A stretch of 64,000 nt of DNA from an uncultured Methylococcaceae bacterium (GCA_903917345.1 CAIXAE010000008.1:248001-312000); one strand, 5' to 3'. Counted from the stretch's first letter, positions 1 to 9,372 are shown. Numbers and translations are program-made. The notes: generated by a model from the sequence alone, not told the origin.

Positions 1-1
1 T

Positions 2-106
2 CCATTTGATAGAATATTAATTGCACAAGCGTTAGTTGAGCCAATGCGCTTGATGACCCACGATCAACTGGTAGCCCTATACAGCGATACTATTATAAAA
101 ATTTAA
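2..106 (+). CDS. PIN-domain protein, C-terminal fragment (VapC-like toxin family)
   Basis: The window opens inside a plus-strand reading frame whose last 34 codons end at TAA 104-106. The residues around LIAQALVEPMRLMTHD, followed by a short LxxY segment, match the C-terminal end of PIN ribonuclease domains, where an acidic residue after an L-[LMT]-T/S stretch closes the metal site. PIN proteins of this size class are usually the toxins of VapBC toxin-antitoxin pairs and cleave RNA. The start and any antitoxin lie outside the window, so family membership rests on a short match. It converges on the nuclease gene on the opposite strand. Confidence 0.65.
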   Translation, partial: PFDRILIAQALVEPMRLMTHDQLVALYSDTIIKI

Positions 107-145
107 TTATTAGCCAACATAGCGACTATTAAGAATAGTTTCTAA

Positions 146-682
146 CTATGACCAATCAAACCACGCACGTTTAGCTTTCTTACCGGCATGCCTAAACTCC
201 CAAGGGGGTGTCGGATTATTCTCAGACCATAAACCCACCTTTAAGCGTTGCGCGTCTTCTTCTATTTGAATCAATGACTGATCATGTAAGTAATGTCGAT
301 ACGCCCAGGCCATGCCTCGCTTAATCTGCTCTTTGTTGGCATCGACACCATTCACGATGATGGTGCCCACTGTTCTTCCGTATCGATCGGTCGTTTCTTT
401 ATTGATGTGTACGGTTTTATTAAAGACCAGTTCTGACAACGATTGCTGTGAGCGTTGTCCAAAGGCTTGTGATACTTCTGGCGCATCTATTTGTGCCAGT
501 CTGATTTTCATGCGTTGCCGGCCGTTGACTAATAATGTAACTGTATCGCCATCATGCACGCCCACTACCCTTCCCTCTATAATCTCAGCGGCATAGGAAG
601 AGGTTTTAATACTGATCAGTAGAATGATTAATGCAATGGAGAATCTTAGTGGGTGTTTCATAAAATGGCTGTGTGCAAACAT
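146..682 (-). CDS. Secreted thermonuclease-family (SNase-like) protein
   Basis: A 178-residue protein with an N-terminal hydrophobic signal segment (about residues 13-31, ending in an SYAA-type cleavage site) followed by one staphylococcal-nuclease-like OB-fold domain. Visible family motifs are VxDGDTVTL near residue 44, the RLAQIDAPE block (Arg and Asp of the active site) near residue 62, and TDRYGRTVG near residue 98, which supplies the second catalytic Arg region. Such enzymes hydrolyse DNA and RNA with calcium and act in the periplasm or outside the cell. The ATG at 682 has an AAAAGG ribosome site overlapping the stop of the upstream Hsp70 gene, only 11 bp away, so the two are probably co-transcribed. 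A second ATG at 661 would give a tighter signal peptide but has no ribosome site. Confidence 0.85.
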   Translation of the reverse strand: MFAHSHFMKHPLRFSIALIILLISIKTSSYAAEIIEGRVVGVHDGDTVTLLVNGRQRMKIRLAQIDAPEVSQAFGQRSQQSLSELVFNKTVHINKETTDRYGRTVGTIIVNGVDANKEQIKRGMAWAYRHYLHDQSLIQIEEDAQRLKVGLWSENNPTPPWEFRHAGKKAKRAWFDWS

Positions 683-693
683 ATTTATACCTT

Positions 694-3480
694 TTAACCT
701 ACAGAATTAATCAATTTTAAGCCGGGGGGTAAGGCCTCACCGAACATTTGTTTTTCAGCTTTTTCATCGAGCTCTTGGTATTGCTCTACCATCTCTATCC
801 AAGAAGTCGGCGCTTTGCTTTGTTTTAATTTTGCGATGATTTGCGTGCGCATGTCCTCATCAATATCTTGATCACGATCACCACTCATTCTAGCTATCAG
901 TGTGGCTGCAAAGGCTGCCTGCTGATTCTTTTTCCAATCTTCTGTAAGTATCTGCGTTAACCAGCGCTGTGCGACAATGACCGAAATGACATTATGTTGA
1001 CTGCCATAAAAAGGCACGCGTGCACCGATTCTACCAACCGCCCACCAAGTTTGTTTTGACTCTGATGACTTTTGTAAGCGGGTTAAGAGCCAATCACCAA
1101 GCTGGGTCTTTTTATCTATTGGCAGCTTCTCTAACACGGCAGCTAATCGCACAATATCATCGTAGCTACGGGTTTTAATTTGCTTAGCAACATTTACTTG
1201 TCTTGCGGCTGCGGGATTGATGTATTTACTGATATCGGCAAATATTTGTTCTTGTGCCGCTAATGATAAGCCACCGGCAATACGTCGCCACAGTGTCCAC
1301 CATTCTGTCCAATTCTGTGTTTCATTTACATACTGTATACCATGCGCATAATGCTTCCATAATTGCTCTATCCGCCAATCATCCAGCGCATCCCCTAGCC
1401 CCGGTCGTAGACAAAAGCCAACTAAACTCAACCAGACACGTTCATGATTATCTGTGCGACGATGTGATTTTGAATTATCAATTAATACCGTAAATAAGGC
1501 ACGTAATAGTGGTAGCGCCCATTCTGATCGATCTGTGCCTATTTGCTTTTCTAATTCTGCCCTTAGGTTCTTTACCGCATTGGCTTCTATCTGTTTTGAT
1601 TTAGATCCAAATATGGCTTCAACTTTATTAACTGCGCCAGCAAATTGTGGTGGTAATCGATAGTCTTCTGTTTGTTGGGCAGCAGCTGATTTTTTACGTA
1701 ATTGAAATTCTACATTCCAGCGTTGGGTGTCATTATCAACAGAGACACATTCTATTTTTAAGACACCCATTTCGGTTTGCGTAACCGCTAGTTTTACGAT
1801 GACTTCATCGGTTGCCTGTTCGGTATGTTTATCAAAGGCGGCAATTAAGGGCGGTAAGAAATTAAAGGCTTCAGTTAAATTAATAATTTCACCGGCTTTA
1901 AATTCAACATCACCCGTGGTGGATGCTAAATGAAATCTAACGGGGGCGCCTAAGCGTAAGGCGAAGTGTTTATCTTTTAAGATGACTTCATCCCCTTCTT
2001 CACTGCCTTTGGGTAAGACGCAGATGCCTTGTTGTGCATCGGTATTACCCGTGTCTAACACCAGAAAATAACTGCGGGCCGCACCGCCGCCAATTTTAAG
2101 TTTATTATTTCGTTTGGCTAGTGCATAACTCACGGCACCGTAGGCTACGGATAGATCAGGATGCTGATTTTCTAATAATGTGACAGGTTTTGTGCCCCAA
2201 GTATTAATCAACTCTTGGACGCGTTGGCTAATTAACGGACTGCGAAATACGCCACCGTTCATTAACAGCGCATCGGGCACTATGCCATCACCTTGCATGG
2301 CTTCAAGTGAAGCATGACTATGATGTTTTAAAAAGCCAGCCAAATGTTTACTGATGGCAGGATCAGATGCATACGGCAAACCAAACTCAACGACACCACT
2401 GCGTTTTACATTAGGAAGTTCGTCCGGTGCTGATAAGGGGAAGAATCCATCTAACGCTAATGCGCGCACTTCCTCTCGTGTAAATTGCACACTGCGTGAA
2501 CCACCAATTAACCGTGAACCACCGCCCAATAAGGTGACTGTCACTTGCTCGGGCGCATCAACGGCTAATAATTGTTCTTTTGCTAACCGACATTGCTCTA
2601 ATAACTGGGATAAGTCTGCTTGGGATAAGCGTTTTTGACCATCGACCAAGCGACTCTCTGCTAAATGCGCTAAGGCAAGATCGATATTATCGCCGCCTAG
2701 CATTAAATGATCACCTACCCCGATACGTGTTAATTTAGGTTCGTTTACACCTGGCTCAACTTTGATTAGGGTTAAATCGGTCGTACCTCCACCCACATCG
2801 CAGACTAATAATAGATGCACGTCGTTTAAGGCAGTCTTTATGTGCGCCGCGTTGAGTCTTAGCCAGTCATAACAGACGGCTTGAGGTTCTTCTAAAAAGC
2901 GCACCTGAGTTAAGCCCGCCATTTTTGCAGCTTCTAAGGTTAAGGAGCGCGCTGCTTCATCAAAAGAGGCGGGAACCGTAATAACAATATCTTGGTGTTC
3001 TAATGGCGATTGCGGAAACTTATGTCCCCATACGGTGCGAATATGCGCTAAATAGCTGGCGCTAGCTTCGATGGGTGAGACCTTTGTAACATCGTCATGA
3101 CTACCCCATGGCAATATGTCGGCAGTATGATCTACCCCAGGATGAGATAACCAACTTTTTGCACTGCTTACAAATCGACCTTTTGATTTTGAGCCTAATA
3201 AACGAGCTGCTTCGCCAATAACCACTGGCATGTCTGAGAAGTTTGATGCTTTGTTGTAACTGTAAAAAGCAATGTCATTGCTGTTAAGTTCTTCGGGTGC
3301 TGGATGATAGCGTACGGAAGGCAATAAGGTTCTTTCTGCTACGTGTCCGGGCGCTATGAGTTGTTCGACATTAAATAGCTGTATCTGTTGTTGATTGGCA
3401 TCTGTACTTGCGTATGCGACGACGGTATGAGTGGTACCTAAATCTATGCCAACTATGTAATGTGGTGATTGCGTTTTCAC
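694..3480 (-). CDS. Hsp70-family protein with DUF3731 C-terminal region
   Basis: About 928 residues. The N-terminal Hsp70 ATPase fold shows phosphate-1 motif GIDLGTTHT (residues 12-20) and phosphate-2 motif DVGGGTTDL (about residue 230), with the LEEPQAVCYDWL adenosine-contact region. The last 300 residues (from about LPPQFAGAVNKVE) do not resemble the DnaK lid but the DUF3731 region of long Hsp70 homologues. ATP-driven chaperone activity is expected, but substrates are unknown. In many gammaproteobacteria such a protein is encoded beside a shorter Hsp70 and a DUF2760 membrane protein. Here those two lie at 29.7-32.2 kb instead. There is no ATG before the ATPase motif, so translation starts at GTG 3480 or TTG 3486. 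Neither has a clear ribosome site. Confidence 0.85.
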   Translation of the reverse strand: MKTQSPHYIVGIDLGTTHTVVAYASTDANQQQIQLFNVEQLIAPGHVAERTLLPSVRYHPAPEELNSNDIAFYSYNKASNFSDMPVVIGEAARLLGSKSKGRFVSSAKSWLSHPGVDHTADILPWGSHDDVTKVSPIEASASYLAHIRTVWGHKFPQSPLEHQDIVITVPASFDEAARSLTLEAAKMAGLTQVRFLEEPQAVCYDWLRLNAAHIKTALNDVHLLLVCDVGGGTTDLTLIKVEPGVNEPKLTRIGVGDHLMLGGDNIDLALAHLAESRLVDGQKRLSQADLSQLLEQCRLAKEQLLAVDAPEQVTVTLLGGGSRLIGGSRSVQFTREEVRALALDGFFPLSAPDELPNVKRSGVVEFGLPYASDPAISKHLAGFLKHHSHASLEAMQGDGIVPDALLMNGGVFRSPLISQRVQELINTWGTKPVTLLENQHPDLSVAYGAVSYALAKRNNKLKIGGGAARSYFLVLDTGNTDAQQGICVLPKGSEEGDEVILKDKHFALRLGAPVRFHLASTTGDVEFKAGEIINLTEAFNFLPPLIAAFDKHTEQATDEVIVKLAVTQTEMGVLKIECVSVDNDTQRWNVEFQLRKKSAAAQQTEDYRLPPQFAGAVNKVEAIFGSKSKQIEANAVKNLRAELEKQIGTDRSEWALPLLRALFTVLIDNSKSHRRTDNHERVWLSLVGFCLRPGLGDALDDWRIEQLWKHYAHGIQYVNETQNWTEWWTLWRRIAGGLSLAAQEQIFADISKYINPAAARQVNVAKQIKTRSYDDIVRLAAVLEKLPIDKKTQLGDWLLTRLQKSSESKQTWWAVGRIGARVPFYGSQHNVISVIVAQRWLTQILTEDWKKNQQAAFAATLIARMSGDRDQDIDEDMRTQIIAKLKQSKAPTSWIEMVEQYQELDEKAEKQMFGEALPPGLKLINSVG

Positions 3481-3725
3481 GAGCAAAGGGTATATATGTC
3501 TAATTAAACCCGCTAAGTTAACGACATCTGATTATCAATGCAACAATAATCTGTGCGTTTACCTAGTATCGCACTCCGTTCTTATTGAACAATAAATTAA
3601 AAATATTCACATTAGAATTGAGGCAATTAAGACTTACAACAAATAATCAGTTAAAATGAGAGTAATAATAAAAAGCCAATTATATGGTTTATCGTTTCTT
3701 AAATCAGCATTTCAGGGGTCGTTGT

Positions 3726-5495
3726 ATGCGTAAAACACTTATTACTTTTACTGGGGGCGTCGCATTTGCCCTTATGCACACATTTTCTCATGCGGCGACT
3801 GAACTACCTCCTTCTGCTAAAGTTGACTTAGGTCCTGTTGAGGAAGTCTGTTCTGAGTTTACTGATCCAGCTTGGCGTAAAGAACAAACCGTCGATGGCG
3901 TTAAAATTCAAGAATCAAAATTATGTAATCCTGATAATCCTGCTGATATTGCCGCCTTTGTAAAAGGCACTAATGGCATATCGATGGATACGCTAATGTC
4001 TACGCAATTAGCGGCGGATGCGATTACTTTATCTGATGATACTGACGGTGACGGTGACCCTGACAAAATTGTTATTAAGCTAGAAGTTGTTGAGCTTAAC
4101 GGTCATTCGCCAGATATGAAAGATCAAACCACTACTTTCGACATTGCCCCTGGCATTCAACCTACTTTTTGGGTGTATGCGCCAAAAACACGTGACATGT
4201 CGACTAAAAGCCTCTACGAGTTAGAAGCGAATCCTTTATTAAGAGCTCCCTCACCTGTTATCCGTGTTGAACAAGACGACGTGGTGTGGATAGTGTTAGA
4301 AAATACACATTATTTACCGCACTCTATTCATTTACACGGTATCGACCATCCGTTTATGAATCATGCGGGTAATGGTAATGATGGTGTAGGCCAAACCAGT
4401 AACATGGACACCATGCCAGGTGAAAGCAAAACCTACGTAATTAAACCGCGTCAACCCGGCACTATGTATTACCACTGCCACGTACAGCCACATACGCATA
4501 TTCCTATGGGCTTACAAGGCATCTTTATCGTTGAAGAAAACCGTCCAAACAACTGGGTACAAACGTTAAACGTGGGTGCGGGTCAAGTGCGTCATCCTTC
4601 TGTGGCTGTGTTAGAAAAATATGCCCGTGAATACGACTTACATTACCAATCTGCAGATAAAGAATTACATGAAGTGGTAGCAAGATCAGCAAATGATCCG
4701 CGTTTAATTGCTAAACACATGAACACTGAGTACGACACTACGGATGCGACTGACGATTACTTTATGCTCAATGGCCGATCATTCCCTTATACGTTAAGAG
4801 AATCATTGATCCACATGGAAGAGAATCAACAAGTTAAATTGCGCGTATTGAATGGTCATACTGAATCATTAGCGTTGCATATTCATGGTCACAAACCTAC
4901 TGTCACTCACTATGATGGGGTTGATAATGGGCCAAGTTCTTACATCCAACGTGATGTTCATGGCATGGTACCCGCACAACGTATTGACTTGTCTTTAAGT
5001 GGCGTTGACGATGGTTTAAACAGTTTTGGTCAAGGTATTTGGATGTTCCATGACCACGTTGAAAAATCATTTACAACCGATGGTCACGGTGAAGGCGGTG
5101 ATATCAGCTTAGTCGTTTATAAAGGCTTTGTTGATGAGAAAGGGATTCCATCAGCACACGGAATGAGCTTAGCACCTTACTTCGCTAAATCTATGTGGAA
5201 AGGTAAATACCCTATCTGGCAAGATTATGATGCGTGGAGAAGCTTAGGTTTACCTGACTTAAATGCTGAAATTAAACCCGCTAAAGTGGCTGTACAAACA
5301 CCCGCTGTTAAAGAATCAGAAGTACAAGCGGCTGCAGCTTTAGCCGAACAACAAGATGAATCATCTGTCTTTGAGAAATTATTATTCGGGGTGATTTTAG
5401 GATTATTAGCTTATGCAGCCGTGCTTAAACGTAAATTAATTATTGCTGCCGTCACTAAGTTTATCCATTCTAAAGGTCCTAATATTCCGCAGTAA
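3726..5495 (+). CDS. Membrane-anchored multicopper oxidase
   Basis: A 589-residue exported copper protein. The ATG at 3726 is preceded by AGGGG at 7 bp and gives a clean signal peptide (MRKTLITF...FSHA); the in-frame ATG at 3684 has no such site. Copper motifs, in order: HLHG (about residue 200), HCHVQPH followed by IPM (about 249; type-1 Cys, His and Met plus type-3 ligands), HIHGH (about 385) and FHDH (about 441). The second HCH-type motif is missing its Cys, so the only type-1 copper site is in the first cupredoxin half. A C-terminal membrane helix (about 550-572) anchors it to the inner membrane. Substrate cannot be read from sequence: it could oxidise metal ions or phenols, or act on nitrogen or methylotrophic electron-transfer substrates. 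It has its own upstream region and is followed by a long inverted repeat. Confidence 0.85.
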   Translation: MRKTLITFTGGVAFALMHTFSHAATELPPSAKVDLGPVEEVCSEFTDPAWRKEQTVDGVKIQESKLCNPDNPADIAAFVKGTNGISMDTLMSTQLAADAITLSDDTDGDGDPDKIVIKLEVVELNGHSPDMKDQTTTFDIAPGIQPTFWVYAPKTRDMSTKSLYELEANPLLRAPSPVIRVEQDDVVWIVLENTHYLPHSIHLHGIDHPFMNHAGNGNDGVGQTSNMDTMPGESKTYVIKPRQPGTMYYHCHVQPHTHIPMGLQGIFIVEENRPNNWVQTLNVGAGQVRHPSVAVLEKYAREYDLHYQSADKELHEVVARSANDPRLIAKHMNTEYDTTDATDDYFMLNGRSFPYTLRESLIHMEENQQVKLRVLNGHTESLALHIHGHKPTVTHYDGVDNGPSSYIQRDVHGMVPAQRIDLSLSGVDDGLNSFGQGIWMFHDHVEKSFTTDGHGEGGDISLVVYKGFVDEKGIPSAHGMSLAPYFAKSMWKGKYPIWQDYDAWRSLGLPDLNAEIKPAKVAVQTPAVKESEVQAAAALAEQQDESSVFEKLLFGVILGLLAYAAVLKRKLIIAAVTKFIHSKGPNIPQ

Positions 5496-5508
5496 TTAGG
5501 ATAAGCAC

Positions 5509-5560
5509 TTCGACAAGCTCAGCACGAACGGTTTCGTCCGTTCACGCTGAGCTTGTCGAA
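5509..5560. repeat. Long imperfect palindrome, dispersed-repeat type
   Basis: Arms 5509-5531 and 5538-5560 are 23 nt each and pair at 21 positions around a 6-nt loop (TTTCGT). The arm begins TTCGACAAGCTCAGC, a sequence I recognise from memory as a dispersed repeat found between genes in many proteobacteria. It sits exactly between two converging genes (multicopper oxidase and alpha/beta hydrolase). It could therefore act as a bidirectional transcription stop or mRNA 3'-end stabiliser, but it has no T-tract. I saw no second copy in this window. Confidence 0.8.
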
Positions 5561-5569
5561 CCACTCGGA

Positions 5570-6346
5570 TCAAGCCAAAAAAACGTCCACTAGTCTTAAA
5601 AACTCAACCGGTTGTTGCACATGCAACCAATGCCCTGCATTAACAATCACATTTAATTTAGCCTTTGGGAACAGCTCACTAATCTGTTCTGCACTGACAT
5701 AGTTAGAATCCCCGCCCGCTAAAAACAGCGCTTTCCCTTGATAAGGTTTTACGGCGGTCACATCTGGGAAGCCAATAATGTTATCCCCCGTTGCATAGAA
5801 GATATCTAAATCAACGCGCCAACTGTATTCACCCTCTACTAATACTAAATTTTGTAATAAAAACTGTCGATAACTTAATTCCGGTATTTCAGTCTCTAGC
5901 CATAACTCAGCTTGTTTACGATTCTTTAGGGTCTCTAAAGGTAATGACTTTAATGCGGTAATTAGATTATTAAAGGAATGCTGATACGTGACAGGCGCAA
6001 TATCGGCAATGAGCAAGTTATCGACTCGCTGAGGATGGTTTAATGCAAACCACATGGCGGCTTTACCCCCCATGCTATGCCCTAGTAGATTAGCGGTTTT
6101 AATGCTATGCGCATCCATAAAAGCCAAGACATCAGCCGCCATAGCGGGATAATCCATAGTTGTATGATGCGTCGATGCCCCATGGTTACGCATATCTAAA
6201 ACATAGACATGATGCGTAGCTGATAACTTTTCAGCTACTTGTCGCCAGTTACGTGATGAAGCAAAGAAACCATGCAGGATAATTAAAGGGCTGGACGCTG
6301 CATTGGCCTGCCCTAATACTTCATAAGCTAAAGCAACGGTTTCCAT
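5570..6346 (-). CDS. Alpha/beta hydrolase, YbfF-type esterase
   Basis: A 258-residue cytoplasmic alpha/beta hydrolase. The oxyanion-hole motif HGFFASSRNW lies near residue 24, the nucleophile elbow GHSMGG near residue 90, and the catalytic His in NAGHWLHVQQP near the C-terminus, with an Asp-containing strand (LAGGDSNYV) before it. This pattern is that of the YbfF/acyl-CoA esterase group. The natural substrate is unknown. The chosen ATG (6346) shares its A with the TAA of the upstream DUF445 gene (TAATG), a classical translational-coupling arrangement. The longer frame starting at 6409 would add 21 residues translated from the other gene and is less likely. Confidence 0.85.
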   Translation of the reverse strand: METVALAYEVLGQANAASSPLIILHGFFASSRNWRQVAEKLSATHHVYVLDMRNHGASTHHTTMDYPAMAADVLAFMDAHSIKTANLLGHSMGGKAAMWFALNHPQRVDNLLIADIAPVTYQHSFNNLITALKSLPLETLKNRKQAELWLETEIPELSYRQFLLQNLVLVEGEYSWRVDLDIFYATGDNIIGFPDVTAVKPYQGKALFLAGGDSNYVSAEQISELFPKAKLNVIVNAGHWLHVQQPVEFLRLVDVFLA

Positions 6347-7068
6347 TAGGCGAAAACGAACATCGCACCCATTAAGGCGCCAAAAATACCTCCCCACACA
6401 ACCAACCAACCTAAATGCTGTCTAATGATGGCTTGTACCATTTCTTTAACCATTAATGGCGTTAATTCACTCAAGCGTTTATCAATGACACTTTCAATTT
6501 TATCGATGATATCAACGCCAATTTTATGCGCATCCAAACCTTCTTTAAGTGCCGTTTTAAAACGATCTGACTCAATCATTTCAACTAAGGTCAGACGCAT
6601 TTTTTCGGTAAAGGGTTCTTTTAAAGGGGCTAGTGCTTCTTGCCCCCCCATCATCATTAACATGCCACCGAAAGAAGATTCCATAATGGAAGCCACTAAA
6701 CTCTCAAATATTCTGTCGTAATCTACTGCATTTAAGAAAGGATCAAGATTAAGCATCTTGCTACCTTGTTGCTCTTCTTTTTGTATGAACTGTTCAATAT
6801 TTTCAGCGGTAAAAAACTGATGCATCATCAGTTGTTTAATCGATAATTTAAACTCTTCAAATCGTGCAGGAATAACACCCGAACCATATAAGAAAGGCAC
6901 TTTCTCGAATAACATATAAATGGCTAACCAATTAGTAATTGCGCCTGAGAGAGCAAAGAAACCAATCGATTTGATTAATTCAGGTTGAACAGGACTGATA
7001 TAACCAACACCAATGACCACTACTGAAAGTAAATTAGTCACCGAACTTTTATTAAATAGATTTTTCAT
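6346..7068 (-). CDS. DUF445-family membrane protein
   Basis: A 240-residue protein with a hydrophobic helix pair at the N-terminus (about residues 10-55, including the FALSGAITNWLAIYMLF segment typical of DUF445) and a final membrane helix (about 218-238). Between them lies an amphipathic helical middle. DUF445 proteins are conserved inner-membrane proteins without an established biochemical function. The stop codon overlaps the start of the downstream hydrolase by one base. The flavoprotein gene upstream lies 87 bp away on the same strand, so the three may form one transcription unit. Confidence 0.8.
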   Translation of the reverse strand: MKNLFNKSSVTNLLSVVVIGVGYISPVQPELIKSIGFFALSGAITNWLAIYMLFEKVPFLYGSGVIPARFEEFKLSIKQLMMHQFFTAENIEQFIQKEEQQGSKMLNLDPFLNAVDYDRIFESLVASIMESSFGGMLMMMGGQEALAPLKEPFTEKMRLTLVEMIESDRFKTALKEGLDAHKIGVDIIDKIESVIDKRLSELTPLMVKEMVQAIIRQHLGWLVVWGGIFGALMGAMFVFA

Positions 7069-7155
7069 TGAATATAGATGTACTCAGTAAGATAGTAAAC
7101 AAACGCGTATTATAAAACATCATCAGCGTTTTTATTTTTGCATACAGCTGTTCAG

Positions 7156-8334
7156 CTAGACATACTGCCCTGCGCACCATCCAGACGCCCAAGCCCACTG
7201 AAAGTTATAACCTCCCAGCCAACCACTGACATCCACGACTTCACCAATAAAATATAAACCTGCTTGAGTTTTGCATTCCATGGTTTTAGATGACAAAGCA
7301 TCACAATCAACGCCACCGAGTGTAACTTCTGCCGTTCTGTAGCCTTCTGTACCGTTCGGTTTTATAGTCCATTGATGTAATTGTTGAGTAACCGTTGCAA
7401 TATGTTGATCTGACAGATTTGCGATAGATATATTAAGGAGTGCTTCAGGTAATAAGCAATTCACTAGACGTTTGGGTAAATAATCGTCTAACACCGTTTT
7501 TATTAACCGCTTTTCGCCTTGTTGTCGGTGTTCTTTTAAGACACTATCGATGTCTGTAGCTGGGAGAAGATCAATGATAATGTCTTCTCCTGTTAGCCAA
7601 TAAGATGATATTTGCAATACCGCTGGGCCACTTAAGCCACGATGGGTAAATAATAGATTCTCGGTAAATTGCTGACGCGTATTGCTGATGGTTGATTTAA
7701 CGGCAATGCCTGATAACTCAGCAAACTTATCTTTATCTGCGGGTTGTAAGGTAAAAGGTACTAAGCCGGCACGGGGTTTATCCACAGGAACATTAAACTG
7801 TTCTGCAATTTTGTAGCCAAACGGTGTGGCGCCCATTTTGGGTATCGATAGACCACCGGTAGCCACCACTAAAGAGTTACACGCTATTTCACCTTGGGAT
7901 GTTTTGAGGATATATTGACCAGACGTGTAAGTAATCTCGTTAATAGTGGTCGATAATTTAATCTCCACGTCATAACGCATAGCCTCATTTAGCAACAGAT
8001 TTAAAATATCTTTAGCACTGTCATTACAGAACAATTGACCGTGTTCACGTTCATGATAGGGAATCTGATAGCGCGTCACTAACTCGATAAAATCCCATTG
8101 CGTATAACGACTTAAGGCAGACTTACAAAAATGTTTGTTATGAGAGAGATAGTGACTGGCATCGACCGTGTAATTGGTAAAGTTGCAACGACCACCACCT
8201 GACATGAGTATTTTTTTGCCCGCTTTATTAGCATGATCGAGTACTAAGGTTTTACGCCCGCGTTTACCGGCTTCTATTGCGCACATTAACCCAGATGCGC
8301 CTGCACCTATAATGACTACATCAATCTCTAACAT
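7156..8334 (-). CDS. HI0933/BaiN-like FAD-dependent oxidoreductase
   Basis: A 392-residue flavoprotein. The N-terminal dinucleotide-binding motif is IIGAGASGLMCAIEAGKRG (GxGxxG, from about residue 8), followed by the family signature KAGKKILMSGGGRCNFTN near residue 41. The C-terminal FAD contact block GEVVDVSGWLGGYNFQWAWASG is also characteristic. Members of this family are annotated as NAD(P)/FAD-dependent oxidoreductases, and the in vivo substrate is generally unknown. The ATG at 8334 is taken as start (a GTG lies immediately before it at 8337). It diverges from nadK across a 150-bp gap. Confidence 0.85.
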   Translation of the reverse strand: MLEIDVVIIGAGASGLMCAIEAGKRGRKTLVLDHANKAGKKILMSGGGRCNFTNYTVDASHYLSHNKHFCKSALSRYTQWDFIELVTRYQIPYHEREHGQLFCNDSAKDILNLLLNEAMRYDVEIKLSTTINEITYTSGQYILKTSQGEIACNSLVVATGGLSIPKMGATPFGYKIAEQFNVPVDKPRAGLVPFTLQPADKDKFAELSGIAVKSTISNTRQQFTENLLFTHRGLSGPAVLQISSYWLTGEDIIIDLLPATDIDSVLKEHRQQGEKRLIKTVLDDYLPKRLVNCLLPEALLNISIANLSDQHIATVTQQLHQWTIKPNGTEGYRTAEVTLGGVDCDALSSKTMECKTQAGLYFIGEVVDVSGWLGGYNFQWAWASGWCAGQYV

Positions 8335-8430
8335 CACGCCTATTCCAATCGCTTAACAGGTGTTAATTATAATGGCTTTGTAGATTTTATGAGTCCTTAG
8401 CCTTTAATTATCCTGAGAAAACACTAAAAC

Positions 8431-8460
8431 TTAACAGTGAAAAGTTAATTTTTGTATAAT
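8431..8460 (+). promoter_or_regulatory. Sigma-70-type promoter for nadK-recN
   Basis: TTAACA at 8431-8436, an 18-bp spacer, and a perfect TATAAT at 8455-8460. Transcription would begin near 8467, downstream of the TTG that opens the long reading frame at 8452 and about 20 nt before the ATG at 8488. This supports the shorter NadK start. Confidence 0.6.
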
Positions 8461-8487
8461 CGAGTTTTTACTCAACTTCATATCATC

Positions 8488-9372
8488 ATGAAAGCACCTT
8501 TTAAAACCATAGGTATCATAGGTAAGCCAAGTGATCCTATGATTGCTGAGACATTAACGGCGCTTTATAAATACCTCATGGAGGAACGATATGCGGTGTA
8601 TGTCGTTGAAGACAGCGTGCAGTTTATTGACGCCTCAAATATAAATGCCTGTACTATTGATAGATTAGCGACGTATTGTGATTTAGTGATTGCAGTGGGC
8701 GGTGACGGTACTTTTTTAGCGGCTGCCCGTGCTATTGTTGAATATAACATTCCTTTAATTGGTATTAACTTAGGCCGTCTAGGCTTTTTAGTGGATATCT
8801 CGCCTAATGAATTGCCCGCTAAACTGCATCGCATTCTGCAAGGCCATTTTGCAGAAGAAAATCGTTATTTACTCCGCGCTAAGATTATTCGTGATGAGCA
8901 AGTGATTCATGAAGAAACTGCGGTGAATGAGGTCACTATCTTACGTTGGGTAACACCGAGTATGATTGAGATTGTGACTAAAATAGACGGTGTGTTTTTA
9001 AACTCGCAACGCTCAGATGGTTTAATTATATCGACTCCCACAGGTTCAACGGCTTACTCTTTATCTGCCGGTGGCCCTATTCTTTATCCTTCTTTAAATG
9101 CTTTAGTCTTGGTACCACTGAATCCACATACGCTTTCAAATCGGCCAATTGTTGTGCATGACTCTGCGGAAATCGAAATTAGTTTTTTACAAACCAAACA
9201 GATTAATGCCCTGGTTACGTGTGACCACATTGAGATTCCAGACGTTTTAATTAGTGATAAAATTCTGATTAAGAAAGACCCAATGCCTATACGTATTCTG
9301 CATCCTGAAGGTCATGATTTCTTCCAGATTCTACGGAATAAATTGAACTGGAGCAGTGGTTACCACATTTAG
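8488..9372 (+). CDS. nadK: NAD kinase
   Basis: A 294-residue enzyme that phosphorylates NAD to NADP in the cytoplasm. The catalytic GGDGT motif is at residues 71-75, followed by the family's NLGRLGFLVDI block, the NAD-site NE(V)TI segment, and the TPTGSTAYSLSAGGPI signature in the C-terminal half. Length matches the usual 290-300. The ATG at 8488 is preferred over a TTG 36 bp upstream because the likely promoter overlaps the latter. recN begins 5 bp after the stop, an order common in gammaproteobacteria. Confidence 0.95.
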   Translation: MKAPFKTIGIIGKPSDPMIAETLTALYKYLMEERYAVYVVEDSVQFIDASNINACTIDRLATYCDLVIAVGGDGTFLAAARAIVEYNIPLIGINLGRLGFLVDISPNELPAKLHRILQGHFAEENRYLLRAKIIRDEQVIHEETAVNEVTILRWVTPSMIEIVTKIDGVFLNSQRSDGLIISTPTGSTAYSLSAGGPILYPSLNALVLVPLNPHTLSNRPIVVHDSAEIEISFLQTKQINALVTCDHIEIPDVLISDKILIKKDPMPIRILHPEGHDFFQILRNKLNWSSGYHI

